Source of the DNA: Climacteris rufus
Taxonomy: Eukaryota > Chordata > Aves > Passeriformes > Climacteridae
Reading direction: 5' to 3'
NCBI GenBank assembly: GCA_013398175.1
Contig: VZRZ01001017.1
Span: forward strand, 77,409 to 141,408
DNA: 64,000 nucleotides
How positions within the stretch are numbered: position 1 is the stretch's first letter; each line of letters begins with the position of its first letter. Shown in pieces: positions 51,095-63,254 of this stretch. The notes beneath the pieces are model-generated. The model worked only from the letters and a program-made list of their open reading frames with translations. It made no database searches and was not told where the DNA came from. Made by a program: the position numbers and the translations under genes.

Positions 51095-54000
51095 CTGGTT
51101 ATGCAAAAGTGATTATTTGAAGTTTTAGAGCAGCCATGTTTCCAGTTCATCCTGGACCAACAGTGGGAAATGGGGAGTATAGCATTTTCTTGGTAACCAG
51201 TATATTTCAGTGCAACTCCTTTGCAACCACTCCTAGTTCAGTAGCTATGTCAATGACATCTGAGATAGAATGTCCTTTGCTGATAAGATCATTAAAATTT
51301 CAATGTATTGTTTGAGAATCAATAGAGGAGTGTTTAGAGCAGCTTTCTAAGGTTGAATGCTCAACAGGCTTAAGAATGGGACTGCATCCTTAAATATTTT
51401 TGAGATCAAGGCCCTTTCCTTCTCCTTGAATAGGTCTATTCAATTAGTTTATGTGATTTTGATTTCTTTCTTCTGCACTTTCCTTTTAGTAACAGTTTAC
51501 CATAGGACTATTCAAACAGTAACTAGCATCCTGTCTGCCTCCATCAAACAAATCTGTAGTGATTTATCCCATGAATACTAAGGAATAAACTGTAAGATTG
51601 TGCATGTGATTTTTTTAAGAGCATTAACATAACTCTGTTTTTCTCTTGGATTTTGCTTCCTCTGGCTTTACTGTCCTGCTAACAAAGCTGAGCCACATAT
51701 GAGAAAATAGCTTTATCTTCCTCAAATACTCAAATACTCTTACAAGTATTCCTGCAAAAGAATGGCTTTTGGAACATCTCCCAAACCAACAGATTTCAAC
51801 TCTGACAGACCTCGATGGAAAGTAATTTTAGATTTAAATTCTTTTCACTGCAAACATCCTTTCTGTGTACCCCAAGATAGTCTCAAGCTCTTTTGGAACA
51901 GAGTCCCTGAAGATCGTTACAGTGAATAAAATTTAAAAAAAAAGGATTATAGACATGACTTTGTCCTTGAGCCCACCTAGCTCAGGAGTCAAGTGCTCAG
52001 ATCTGCTGAGTTACAGGACTTTGCAAAATGTAGAGAATCCAATACATGGACTCAAATTATGACAATGTGATAACTTTTTCAGTCATACATTGGATATCCA
52101 TTCAGGATCCATTGACCCATTCCTGCCTTGACCCAGAGAATGAGATACAGATGAATAGTTATTCTGAAGAACATAATCTGTGTGAAGGATTCCAGCGTAG
52201 GGAGAATGGAAATTTTTCATACCAGTTTATCAGCAATTTAATCTGCCCTTCTCCTACCACGTCATCTTGAATGAGACCCTTCAGTTTCCCCCACACTATA
52301 TCAAATTAGTGGATCACATGGCACCCCAAGAGCAAGCCTGTGAAGCAGGGGGCTGCAATCTGTTCGAGAGGATCTTTTTCGTTTATTATGGGACACTGCA
52401 TCTCCCTTTGGCTTACTAGTTTTTTCATTGCTTTGTCTTTTCCATCCACCAAGGGAAAGGTCTCCCATATTTGATATTGTCAGAAGTTAGGAAAGCCAAC
52501 TCAACTGAAAAATGCTATTTCCTGTATGCAAGTATAACACCTTGAATTATTGCAGGTCAATTTGACGTGACTGTGTGTGGAACATCTGAGGTGGTGGTTA
52601 TACTTGAGAAAATATGATTCCATACCCCCATGGCAGCTGTGTCCTCTCCTGATTGTCTGCAGTAAGAGGCAGTTTTTGAAGTATTTAGAAAGCAAATTAC
52701 AAATGTTACTTCCTTTTGAAACCGATGAACCAAGTTTACTTGGTAGCTGGAAAATGTGCAGGCAAGAATGTACTGGGAATGTAAATTAAAATAGAGATAT
52801 TTCAGTTGGAGATAAATTAGAAAAGATGTATGAAAAATTTGTAAAATTCTCTCTTGGAGAAAGGGACCAGATACTTAAAACTTTCTCTTTTTATATAAAC
52901 AAAAAATAAATTCAAATCCACCTATTTAAAGATAATTGAATGATTTGAACTTTAGGGAGGTAACTAGAGGAACAAGAAACTATTGAAGTAATAACATTAG
53001 AATTTGATATTTTGTGAGAGTTTAATAAATTCATGATGATTGCAGATAAGGTACAAAACTAACAAGTAGACATTAGTACACTTGAGAGTTTAAATCACCT
53101 AAAAGTAACCTGGAGACAGAAGGAAACATTATTAATAGGCAAGGTACTTCATGAATTTTTTAGAGAACTTTTCCCACCTGTCTCTATGGCAGTCAGCACT
53201 AACCTTTTAAGAGATGTTGTAGCTCATTAAATATCTCTCTGCCCTTACCAAAATGAGTATTTTCTCAGTTCTTCAGTTCTCCTCAAACATTCATACTGCA
53301 CATGAAATGCTCCAACATATTTGCCCACTGTTGGAGCACTTCATGGAAAATATCCACCAGAAAACTCCACATATTCATAAAAGGTGTCAGCAAACTGCTC
53401 TGTATGCCTCTGAAGATAAATTGTTTCTGAAAAGATACAGGAAAAGCCAGTGGCTTGTCAAACTGGATGAATCCTTAGGCTGTACTCTAGCCAAAATAGG
53501 AAAATTAGCATGTAATCCAACAGGGGTTACTATATAGTCTTCTATTTTGAGAGACTCTTTTTATAAATTTTATTAATACTGCTATTAATTTAATTTAATT
53601 AATAGTGGGATTAACATTACAACCTGGATGGCTTTAGCACCACTCATGCTATTGTTCAAAGTTATTGTGAATAGTAACAACTTGTACTTTTAACAACTTT
53701 TCTAACCAATCTACACTAGACCCATTTCACATTTTACCAGTTTCCCTTTCTCTGCCACATTTATGCACTCATTTATCTATTGTGCCTGTCTTTTCTCATG
53801 TTCTTCTCTTTTCTGAAGCTGCATGTTCTTTGGGGTGAAAAAGTCTCACACTGCTTTCCCTATAGTTCCTAGTAAAAAGGGCCAAGTCTGCAACGGAGTT
53901 AAATATGAGGGAGTTTTTGTGGTGCAAGTAGGACTGGAAGATAATTTAAAGGCTGTCTGTCACTCAAAATGCCAGTGTCATTCCTTGTAGGACCTTTTTA

Positions 54001-54675
54001 TAGCAGCAGATGAAGAGAAATGCAGGTCCAGAGGCACACTTTCCATGTCACAGGGAGCTCATTACTCGTATCTGATACCCACAGTTGTGCATCCCTCATT
54101 AGATTAATCACCCCTCTCTGTTGAGAAGGATCAATTCCTCTGTTTTCCCTCTTGTCTGAATTTGACAAGAGAGCACTGCAATTGCCTTTTGCTGTATTTA
54201 GCTCTGTGCTTCCAACTCAAGATGTAAAAGTCCTCTTTAAGGCCTATTTACCACAGTGACAGAAATTATAGAAATTGACATGAAACTTGTAACAGTGATT
54301 ACCTTTTGTCTAATTGGAATCATCATCATCACAACTAATAATTTGGAAAGTTGTTCAGCTTGCTTGCCCATAATGAATAGTGGTCAATAGTTTCTGTATC
54401 TTCAGAGGCTTTGCTGTCAAATGTGAGTCCACCACTAAGTCTGGAGCACTGTGGAGATCAAAGAACAAAGAAATGTTAATGGATGGTTTTCTCCGTGAAG
54501 AATATAATTTGTTTCCATTGTTTCAAACTGAAGGGAGAGGTTTTCAATTGGAGTTATATCTCTAGGTTGGCAGTTGCAGAGGCTGGATTTGCATCAGGTG
54601 AGAGCCAACCACCCTCTGGTGGGACAGGTTCAGTTTTCAGTTTTACTGATGGAGACCAGATAGGCCACAGGCCCA
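51095..54675. other. Unique AT-rich DNA, no gene seen
   Basis: No exon or repeat family recognised. A 9-bp perfect AT palindrome sits at 53582-53605. Open frames of up to 94 codons (for example 53253-53537) resemble no protein that I know. Confidence 0.6.
53582..53605. repeat. AT-rich palindrome, 9-bp stem
   Basis: CTATTAATT (53582-53590) and AATTAATAG (53597-53605) are separated by TAATTT. Such AT palindromes are not rare in AT-rich DNA but can extrude as cruciforms. Confidence 0.9.
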
Positions 54676-54911
54676 AAGAGAGTCAGTTTAGATTAGATAT
54701 TAGGAAGACATCTTTTATTGTGGGTGTCATGAGGCACTGGAACAGGCTGCCCAGAGAAGTTGTGGGTGCCTCATTCATCGAAGTGTGCAAGGCCAGGTTA
54801 GATGGGACTTTGAGCAATGTGGACCAGAGGAAGGTGTCCCTGCCCATGGAGATGGAGGTTGGAAATAGATGGTCTTTAAGATCCCTTCCAACCCAAACCA
54901 TTCTATGATTT
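54676..54911 (+). mobile_element. CR1 LINE 3' end, sense
   Basis: The plus-strand translation gives FRLDIRKTSFIVGVMRHWNR then LPREVVGASFIEVCKARLDG, a well-preserved CR1 ORF2 C-terminus, followed by the 3' UTR (AGATCCCTTCCAACCCAAAC) and tail CATTCTATGATT. The frame is open through this piece, which makes the 54483-54908 frame look long, but its upstream half is unrelated unique sequence. It is one of the least diverged CR1 copies in the window. 5' truncated. Confidence 0.93.
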
Positions 54912-57010
54912 GCAGCCTGACTTTATCATGTTTCATTTAAGCCAGGTATCCCACCATAGGCTTTGCTCTGGTCAGCACTAGCATTCTTGTGTTCTAATTT
55001 CATCCTAAGCAAAACATAAATCTCAGGCCAGATCTCCTTGGTTGTGGCAAGTCATAGAGATCTCATTGTTAAATCAGGGGAGTGAGCATGGCTGCTCCTG
55101 TCAGCAAAAAAGCCATCAAGTTGAAAAGGCTCTACATGTGAGCAGAGCATCTCATCAAACCAATCTGAGCTAGTATCTGCTTTGTTTCCACTGGAAAAGA
55201 GTTGCAGCTTGACAAATAGACTGATATGGGGATTTGGGAAGCAGGCAAGGTTGGGCATAATTGGAGATTCAGGAAGCCTGCCAGTCTTTTGGGCCCACCT
55301 CTATACAAGCTGACAGAAGACCTTAGAGAATTGTTTTCCACTTCCTGTTTCTCAGTATTCCCATTTGAAAATAACATCAGTCTTTTTGATAGTATTTGAA
55401 ATGCATAAGGAGCTGAATATCATTACATTTACTGGCTTTTACCGGAAAGACTTCACAGAGAGGCAAAGGCACAAAACCCCATCAATAGTCTTGCAATACT
55501 GCCATCACACACTTTACCTGTGTTTTAAAATTCTAGCTGTCCTGAGTTCACACAGTGAAGAGTATTTGAAATTTTTCAGAGGAAACCCTCTAAAATCCAA
55601 GCACCTAATAATAAAGAGAAACAAAGACAAGGAGCATTACTGTATTGTCAACAACCACATTTACATCCAAATATTTTATGCATGCAAAAATATGCAACAA
55701 TGACTGGTTTTTTTTATTCATTTAAAATGCAGATAGCTAAGAAAGCAGTTTCTTATTACAGTTTCTCATATACACTTTCAAGGGTGAGTTACAGTGACCC
55801 CTTTTCTCCCAGATGGTAATTAATATTCTTCTCTTTTGTTGTTTTTGTTTAGCGTGTAACTTAAGATCAGAGATTTATAAATACCTGACTATTATGCTGA
55901 AATAACTTCTTCCTTATTAAATGCCTGTCTTCAATATTCACTTCATCCATCAGTTAGATGTCAATAATAAATTCTGTGATTAAATTTATGACTTACAGCA
56001 TTTGCTTTTAGCTTTCTGGGAAAAATACTATTTTATATTTTTTGGTTAATCTAGTTTTCTAGCCTGACATTTTTTTATCTATTCAAGTTTCTATTTCTTA
56101 TTATATATTTCAAGATTACTAAAAATGCTTAACTGTTGAAAATGGAAAATATGAACTGATATATTTCCTAATTGTTATATAACTAGAATAAAATTTACAA
56201 AGAAATTAATCCCTTTAGGAGGTGCTGTGCTTTGGTCTTTCTGTATTATGAAATCTGTACTACCACAGAGTGAAAAAGGCTGGGTAGCAGTGTGAGTTGG
56301 TGTTTAATGGGTAGATAAATTTCTGCCACAACAAATGTTTTGGGGTTTTTTCTGAGGCCTTCTATTAAACGTGATACAGTACTTTCATCCAGAAATAGCT
56401 TTTGTTGGATTAGTATGCTAAAGAATGGCTGTTCTTTCCCACCAACCCACCTAATTACCTGTGCTGGAGATATTGATGAGAGCTTGGTCACTTAGTTTCG
56501 GTGTCATGCCCAGTGCTGTCTCTGGAGTTAATTCTAAGGGGAATGCTCTTCATTTTTGTTATCATTAATGAGAACGAGAAGAGAAGGCTCTGCATTTACT
56601 TAATGAGAATGTCATGGTTTGAGCAGAGCTGGAGAAGTGAATTTGAAAAGCTGATCTTTATAATGAACCAGAACATTGTCAAATCACATCAGCCATGATA
56701 TGGAATTTGGTTTAACAGCTCTGTGTCTTACATGAGGTTGAATAACTGTGTGCACATGAATTTTGCATGCTTAGACATACAACTATTTTTCTCTCACAGA
56801 AAAATTTATTCATGATATACCTTTACACGTGCTATTGATCAAGGAAACTATATGTTGGCAGTAGGACTAGGGCAAATGCTGATAAGGAGGAATGAGAAAA
56901 AGGAAAAAAAAATTAACACCAGCACATGCTTAATGTTTTCACTGGGAACTAACTCTTAGAGACAAAAGAGAGTAGGAACTGACATGACTTTGTGAGTAAA
57001 GTAATTTTTT
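54912..57010. other. Unique AT-rich DNA, no gene seen
   Basis: No gene or repeat family recognised. The 55850-56220 part is especially AT-rich. Frames of up to 112 codons (55365-55703) have no recognisable domain. Confidence 0.6.
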
Positions 57011-57066
57011 GAGACCTTCCAGACGAAGGTTATTTTGCGAGACCTTCCTGACGAAGGTTATTTTGC
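57011..57066. repeat. Tandem duplication of a 28-bp hairpin unit
   Basis: Two copies of a 28-bp unit (57011-57038, 57039-57066) differ at one base. Each contains the inverted repeat ACCTTC/GAAGGT with a 5-base loop: CAGAC in the first copy, CTGAC in the second. The CpG in each copy (ACGAAGG) is kept. The near identity suggests a recent duplication. Confidence 0.95.
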
Positions 57067-58753
57067 TTCTAGGCATGATGGAAATCCACAGGGGTGACCT
57101 TGTAAGTGAGGCAGGAGCCCTCTGAAACAGAGAAGAATGGTGCTTGGTTTGTACTTCATGTTCAGCTGACAGCAGAAAGGATGCACAATGCACAGGTGGA
57201 TCAGAAGTCCAAGACAATCAACTGCTTCCTCACTCTTGTCCCTCAATTTTTCACCAATTCTAGATCTGCTATTGGGTGGTGAGAACATCTGCAATTTTTC
57301 TTATATAGCAGACCTATGGAAAGATATTTGAAAATATATTCTTTATTATTATTCATAGATATGATGGGAAAGGGAACCAAAAAATGCCTGAAAATTGCAG
57401 AATACTCAAATAATTACCTTATGACAAAACACTCCCTCTCCAGAAAATTTGTTCCTAAGTGTGGTCTAATCCATGTGGAAGGATGAATTAGCATATCCAA
57501 CTAGCATTTTCTTTGTTGTTTACATGTTGGACGATTTTTTCAGGAATTAAGTGAGATTGTTTCAGTTCAGGTGAGATATGGAGACTACTTAACTCTACTC
57601 AGAACATAATCACAGAAGTATTAACTAGGCCTGATTCTCCTCCCCTGAAATTGGTGGCTGCTCTCAAAAACAACAGTAATATGCCCTTTATTTGCTACTG
57701 CATGAAAATTTTGTAGTAGATAAAAATATTGTTTCTCAGTTGAAGTAATTTTTCAGGCCTGCAATTGACAGATGCAGAGAATTTACAATCCCCTGGCTGC
57801 TTCAGTTCCTATTTTTGGTTTTACAGTTCACACAGAGCCCAAGGAAATTATTGAATTCATTCCCACTGATTCAGCTAATACTGCAACTGCTGGAATGCTG
57901 GTATAGACAATGCTCAGGCAGTGTGCACTTGGTTTAGCTGCTCCACACATCGCTTTTGAGCATTCCAGTTTCCTTTCTGGTTCATTTAACCAAGTGAAAG
58001 CAGCTGAACTGATCAGGCCAGGTCTCCCAGGGAAGCTGGAACTTGCAGAAGAAAGTCTTGTATAGTTCTCCAGCATAGAAACAACAATCAGCTGCTAACA
58101 AAGCCGGGGAATGTCACCAGCAATTCTGAGTGCCTGTTAGTCTGTGTGCAGCCTGATTGTGTGTATTTGGCACTCAGGTGAAACCTCAGGTGACTTTCAT
58201 CTGCTCAGTGCTGCCCTGACTTATGCACATTCAGATAAAGTCAGATACAATGGCAGGTAACTTCTGGTACTGAAGCTATACTGCTGGGATTATTTGAAAA
58301 AATTGGTTGCACAATGGAGTTAAATGAGGTGCTGATAGTTTATCCAAGTTATAAAAATAGTAGCAACTACTGCTTACAAAGGCATCTTTTCTCAAAATCT
58401 GTCCACACTTTACATTCAGCATAGATTATCACTCCAAACTCTGTTGAAAATGCAATGGTTGTTGGGGGCCTGATATTTTACCATATTTTACCTAGAAGCA
58501 ACATGTTACAATACATAGAGCAGTTCCTATTAATTGTCCTTGTCCTTCCTGATTACACAGATGGTCCGGAGCCAAAGATTTGCATTGTAATTTTCACTCT
58601 ACTTTTTATTATCTGCATCTTTCTTTCAGATTGGAAATTAAAATCCCAGTGCCTCACAGTAACATATTGCCATATTTGGACATATTGTCCAGCTAGGACA
58701 GTGCCTCACGTGGGTCTTGAATTTGATCCAGGCCAAGAAAACAACAGCACTTT
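57067..58753. other. Unique DNA, no gene seen
   Basis: No exon recognised. The 57830-58260 part is more GC-balanced, and an 82-codon minus-strand frame (57828-58076) crosses it without recognisable homology. It could be conserved noncoding DNA, but I see no decisive motif. Confidence 0.55.
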
Positions 58754-58865
58754 AGAACGGAGCGGAGTGGAACAGAACGGAATGGAGCAGAACGAAGCGG
58801 AACGGAACGGAACGGAACGGAATAGAATAGAATAGAATAGAATAGAATAGAATAGAATAGAATAG
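58754..58865. repeat. Two-phase pentanucleotide array (GGAAC)n then (AATAG)n
   Basis: The left part is degenerate GGAAC/GGAGC/GGAAT units with four perfect AACGG copies at 58801-58820. The right part is nine perfect AATAG units at 58821-58865. The array ends inside AATAGTTGGAAGGGACC, which is the 3' tail of an antisense CR1, so the tail's GAATAG unit probably seeded the expansion. It generates a spurious Glu/Asn/Arg-rich frame. Confidence 0.95.
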
Positions 58866-58945
58866 TTGGAAGGGACCTACAACGGTGTTCTAGTCCAACT
58901 GCCTTTTATCCACTTCAGAGGTTATTTAAAGAAACCCTGCCTATA
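58861..58945 (-). mobile_element. CR1 LINE 3' tail, antisense, at the microsatellite
   Basis: AATAGTTGGAAGGGACCTAC followed by TTCTAGTCCAACTGCC is the start of an antisense CR1 3' end. Similarity fades after about 58945. Only the distal 3' UTR remains. Confidence 0.8.
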
Positions 58946-60399
58946 TTCTCAGAGAACTCACATCATTTCTGTACTGAAGGAATAGTTTATGTTTTAAATC
59001 AGATTTTTCTGTCCCTTCCCAAACTTCGAGTAGTATCAAAGACTCTGACTCAGGTTCCTTTGAAAGTTCTATATTCTCTTTGAATCTGGAAGTCAGTCTG
59101 ACCCCATACCAGAGACTTCATTGTCTCATTGCATGGAGCGGTCACTGAGTTCCAGGAACATGCATGGAGTTGGACTGGGAAGAAAAGCTGGGTTAATGGG
59201 ACCCACTCATAGACTTAAGACCAAAGCAGAAGCAATCACAATTTGAGAACTAATTGCAGGCCTGCATGGAACAAGGTTGTTGGTCTCACTCCAAATCCTC
59301 TCAGGAAAGGCAACACATTACCCATTATCCACGTCTTTCTGCATTGCCTGTTCCTGTCTGGACATTGTTCAAGGGCTGAATTGGTGAAATGGTGACCAAA
59401 GTCCCATGTGCTCCCTATCAGGCCTTCTCTTCTTCTGGAAAAGCTGAAGAAATCACCAACTCATTTTGGTCCCACAAATATAAACTCTTATGGGAATATG
59501 GGAGAGATGTCACTGCTGGCAGAGATGCCACCATCCCAGTGCTCAGGTTCCCCTATCCCTCTCAGCTTTTCCTTGCTTCCTTGTGCAAAGCTTCAAGGGC
59601 CCTGGAGATTACTAGGCACAGCTCTGAATCTTGTTCCCCTCTGCTTTGCTGGCATTGAGAATCCATCCTCTTTCCTTTTTAAAGTTCAGAAATCCCTGTT
59701 CCTGGACTCAGTGTGTCAAGAGACAGCGTGGGCAAGTTCCCCTGCTTCTCTGCATCTGAACATGACTCATGCTGCCTTTCAGACGAGCAGATCTGTGTAT
59801 GTTTGCTTCTGCTTAAGGTAGTGGGGAAAGCACCTGCACATGCAGCTGTTTCAGCTGGAGGTGACCAGCAATAGCAAGGCCTGGGAGGAGATGGGATCTG
59901 AGCAGGGGAGGCCATAATATGTGAAGCATAACTGCCAATTTTTGCCCTGCACCTCAAAAGCTACTCCTGGATGTGTCCCACGGATCTTGCCTCTCTGTGT
60001 GTGCACTGGTACAGAGCCGAGTGCTGGTATAAAGCTGCAGGGTGCATAAAACCTCATCTCTCCAAAGCCTTTACATCCTGCCAGGCTGCCTGCATGACTT
60101 GGGGCCATATGCATACCAGCAGCTTGGGTACTCAGTCCTGCCACTGAGTTCTTAGCTGAGTCCTTGCAGAGGCACTGATGTATCTGTTGCTGTGAAGTGC
60201 TTACCCTGTTTCCTGCAGAAATGCGCTTCTGCTGCACTTAAATACAGTGGCAGTGATAATGGTGAGATAAGATTGATGCTTCTGCAGGAAAAGCCAGGTG
60301 GTTTTTGTCCAGCTGAAAAGTACTGACAAGACGGAGATACCTTCATTGCTTGGAACAAGAGCTGATTTTACTTTATAGGAAGCAGATTTGGCTCCACCT

Positions 60400-60421
60400 G
60401 CTGGTTTCAGGCTGGTTTCAG
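60400..60421. repeat. 11-bp tandem duplication
   Basis: GCTGGTTTCAG occurs twice, back to back and identical. Likely a replication slippage event. Confidence 0.95.
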
Positions 60422-60530
60422 GCCAAGCCGATGTTTCTGGGGAAAATTCTGGGACACTCAAATTTAAATATAAACGTGAACAGAGAAAAATTCTGGGGTT
60501 TAGGGTTAGATAGCAGGCTTTCTGGACACT

Positions 60531-60594
60531 TTTTTTTTTTTTTTAAGGAAAGAAAGATAAGTTTGGTTTTTTTTTTAAGGAAAGAAAGATAAGT
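60531..60594. repeat. Tandem duplication of a poly-T plus purine unit
   Basis: A poly-T run followed by AAGGAAAGAAAGATAAGT occurs twice (ending near 60562 and 60594). The purine part is identical in both copies; the T runs differ in length, as slippage would give. Confidence 0.95.
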
Positions 60595-62889
60595 GCCTTT
60601 TTTCCATAGACAATGTTAAATGTAATCCTTCCAGAGTCACCACTAATTTCAGGGAGTTTTGGAAAGAATGTAAGGTGTTTTTTTCTGAATGAATTTCTGT
60701 TTTGAATGGTCTATTTATCTTTAGTCAAACTCCCTGTTAAAGATTCAGTGACATTCTAGCTTTTGGGTGGATAAGCTAAAGATATCCATTCTCAATTTTG
60801 TTGTAAAGTCAACTTCTCTCTAAAAGTTTGTTACAATTTCTAGGGCTTGTGAAACTGATAATTATAGTGTTTGCTACCCAAATGCCTTTCAATTTACTAA
60901 TAAAACAGTGTGATGAGTTTCTTGTGCTATAGCCATCTGCTCAACACTAAGATGTTTAACATTGACAGATGAGTTTGAGAGTTCTGCTTCTGTTTGGTTT
61001 GGATTATCTTTTATAATAACTTTTGAGATCTGTGTAAATTTTAATGATGTATTTTCCATCTTTTTTTTTTTTTCTAGCCTCTATGGGACAAAGGAAGGTG
61101 CGCAGAGAAGTAACATCTTACATGTAAAGAAGACCAACTTCAGGACTGTAGATTCAGATCCTTGGTCTGTCACAGATTTCCTGTGGTATTTTACTGAAGA
61201 ATTAAGGACTGTCATATTTGCTGCTGGTAGAGACCCATGTTTGCTATAGAAGGAAGTTTCTGAGAAGCATTGCCTATGATTCTGTATGTCTGCACTTGTT
61301 TTTAGCAGAGATATTGATATTAGTGAATGCTACAAGAAGCAAGGCAGGGTTGACAGCAGCAACAGCACACTCCTATTCTCCTTTGCATAATGGTGAAGTA
61401 ATTTCAGCAGTAACTGCAGAAAAAGAGCAACAGCTTTGCAGGAATGGACACTTCTCTATTGGTAAGCCTGGATATGACCCTGCTGCTGTTACCTAGAGGA
61501 TGGACTCTTTCTCTCTGAAGAGTCCCTTCCTTTCATTTCTTCTTTTAGGCCTTCTTTTAAATAAGAGCTGCCAAGTCATTTGTGCATATGTCCTCAGCAT
61601 GACACCTGAGTACTTCTTCAGTACCATTTATATTTTATTTGGACAATTTTAATTGAGTGCAATCCATGTGAATGTATGGGATAACAGAGTATTCAGCTTT
61701 ATTTATTTTGAAGGCCTGTGGCCTGTCAGTGGTATTTGGATCATTTTATTCTTAAGTTTGATATATTGTCCTGGAAAGAAAGATACACGTTTGTCAGGTA
61801 GCTATAAGGCCTCTCAGTCTCTTATCCAGTGCTTTGACTGTTGCTTTTGAGGTTCATATATGTGTTGGCCCTATAACTCTATGACACTCCTGTTCTGATT
61901 GGGTCTGCATCTGACTGGAGAGAATTTGGGAAAAGCAGTGCCTGTATGATGATACTGATGATTTTGAAGGACACTTTTTGTTAGGTCCCTGACTTGCAAT
62001 AACTAAAAGCAGGAGTCTCCTACAAATGATCTGTGCACAGATCTCACCCTAGCACTGCAAACCCTGGGTGTCAGAGATCCATGAAACCCTTCCCAACATC
62101 TCTTCTGTGGAGCATGTGGAGTGCACCTTCAGGTAGTCCCCCTCTCTAACAGCAGGCTTGCCTCTGCTGCCAAATCCTAGCTGCCCCAGATCTGCATGGT
62201 TTGGTGTCCTTTCTTCTCAAAAGGACTTCAAGATGATTTCTCTCCCTGGCAGCACTTAACACTGCAGCCCCAAATAATTCCAGGGACATCTAAGGCAGTG
62301 CCATAAATACAAGTTACAAGCTGGAAGAAAACATGACATTATACTATCCATAAAATAGAGTAGTCCTCAGGGCAGACTCTCCAGAAAGAAAAGATTCACG
62401 TGCTGCCTTAGCACAGCACAGTACAGAAGTGCTCTGTGTCCCTGTGCTGTTCTGCAGCCTCCAGTCTCCTCTGCAGCTGACTCCAGCCTCAAGCCAGCAC
62501 CACGGAAAGACATGACCAGCACCAGCACAAGACTAATGGCAATTTAAGGGAGAAACGGGGAAAAAACAATTTGTTCATAAGTTTTGACTGAAGGAACAGG
62601 TCTTAGAGGCAAAATAATAGATGACCAGATTAGAAGTTGCTAACTGGTGACCAGTGAGAGATGCTGGGGGAAAGGGGAGGACGAGGGTGTGAAATGTCAT
62701 ATGTCTTCAATATTCTGTCCTGCACCCTTGTCAACGTCTGAGGTGTGTCCTGGAGGACATGCTTTTAGTGTATTTAATCGCTTCTATGGGCTTTGCTTCC
62801 TTGGATATATCTGATTGCTTCTTGAATCTACATACATTTTTAGCTTTTGTAACACTCCTTGGCAAACTATTTCACAGCTTGACTCATGC

Positions 62890-63254
62890 CATAGAACTGC
62901 AGAACCAGAGAATGGTTTAGGCTGAAAAGTACCTTAAAGATCATCTCGTTTCAAAACCCCTGCCATGCACAGTGACATCTTCCACTAGACCACGTTTCTC
63001 AAAACCCCATCCAACTTGGCCTTGAATACTTCCAGGCATGGATCATCCACAATTTCTGTTGGCAACCTGTTCTAGTGTCTCACCATGTTCACAGTAGAAA
63101 AAACTCTTCCTAATATCTAATCTACCCTTTTTTCAGTTTAAATCCATTATTCCTATACTCCCTGATAAAATGTCCCTCCCCATCTTTTCTATAATGTTCC
63201 CTTTAAGGTTGGAAGGCTGCTATAAAGTCTCTCTGTAGCCTTCTTTTCTCTAAG
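62890..63254 (-). mobile_element. CR1 LINE 3' end, antisense
   Basis: Starts with the reverse-complemented tail CATAGAACTGCAGAACCAGA and GAATGGTTTAGGCTGAAAAG, then CTTAAAGATCATCTCG, CCATCCAACTTGGCCTTGAA, TTGGCAACCTGTTCTAGTGT, TCTTCCTAATATCTAATCTA and GGAAGGCTGCTATAAAGTCT. This is a continuous antisense 3' end with few gaps, 5' truncated near 63254. Confidence 0.93.

Larger units (their letters stand above)
58946..62889. other. Unique DNA with a GC-richer block, no gene seen
   Basis: The 59380-60250 part is GC-richer than the rest and has open frames on both strands, including 128 codons on the minus strand (59851-60237), but none resembles a known protein. A TATAAA lies at 60028-60033 on the plus strand. 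A splice-acceptor-like tract ends at 61077. Short duplications occur at 60400-60421 and 60531-60594. Confidence 0.5.

Noticed and set aside
54483..54908. 141-codon plus-strand frame as a gene
   Set aside because: The C-terminal half is CR1 ORF2; the upstream half is unique sequence joined by chance.
58754..58835. Glu/Asn/Arg repeat protein tail
   Set aside because: Translation of a pentanucleotide microsatellite.
60498..60510. Interstitial telomere repeat (TTAGGGTTAG)
   Set aside because: Fewer than two units; expected by chance.
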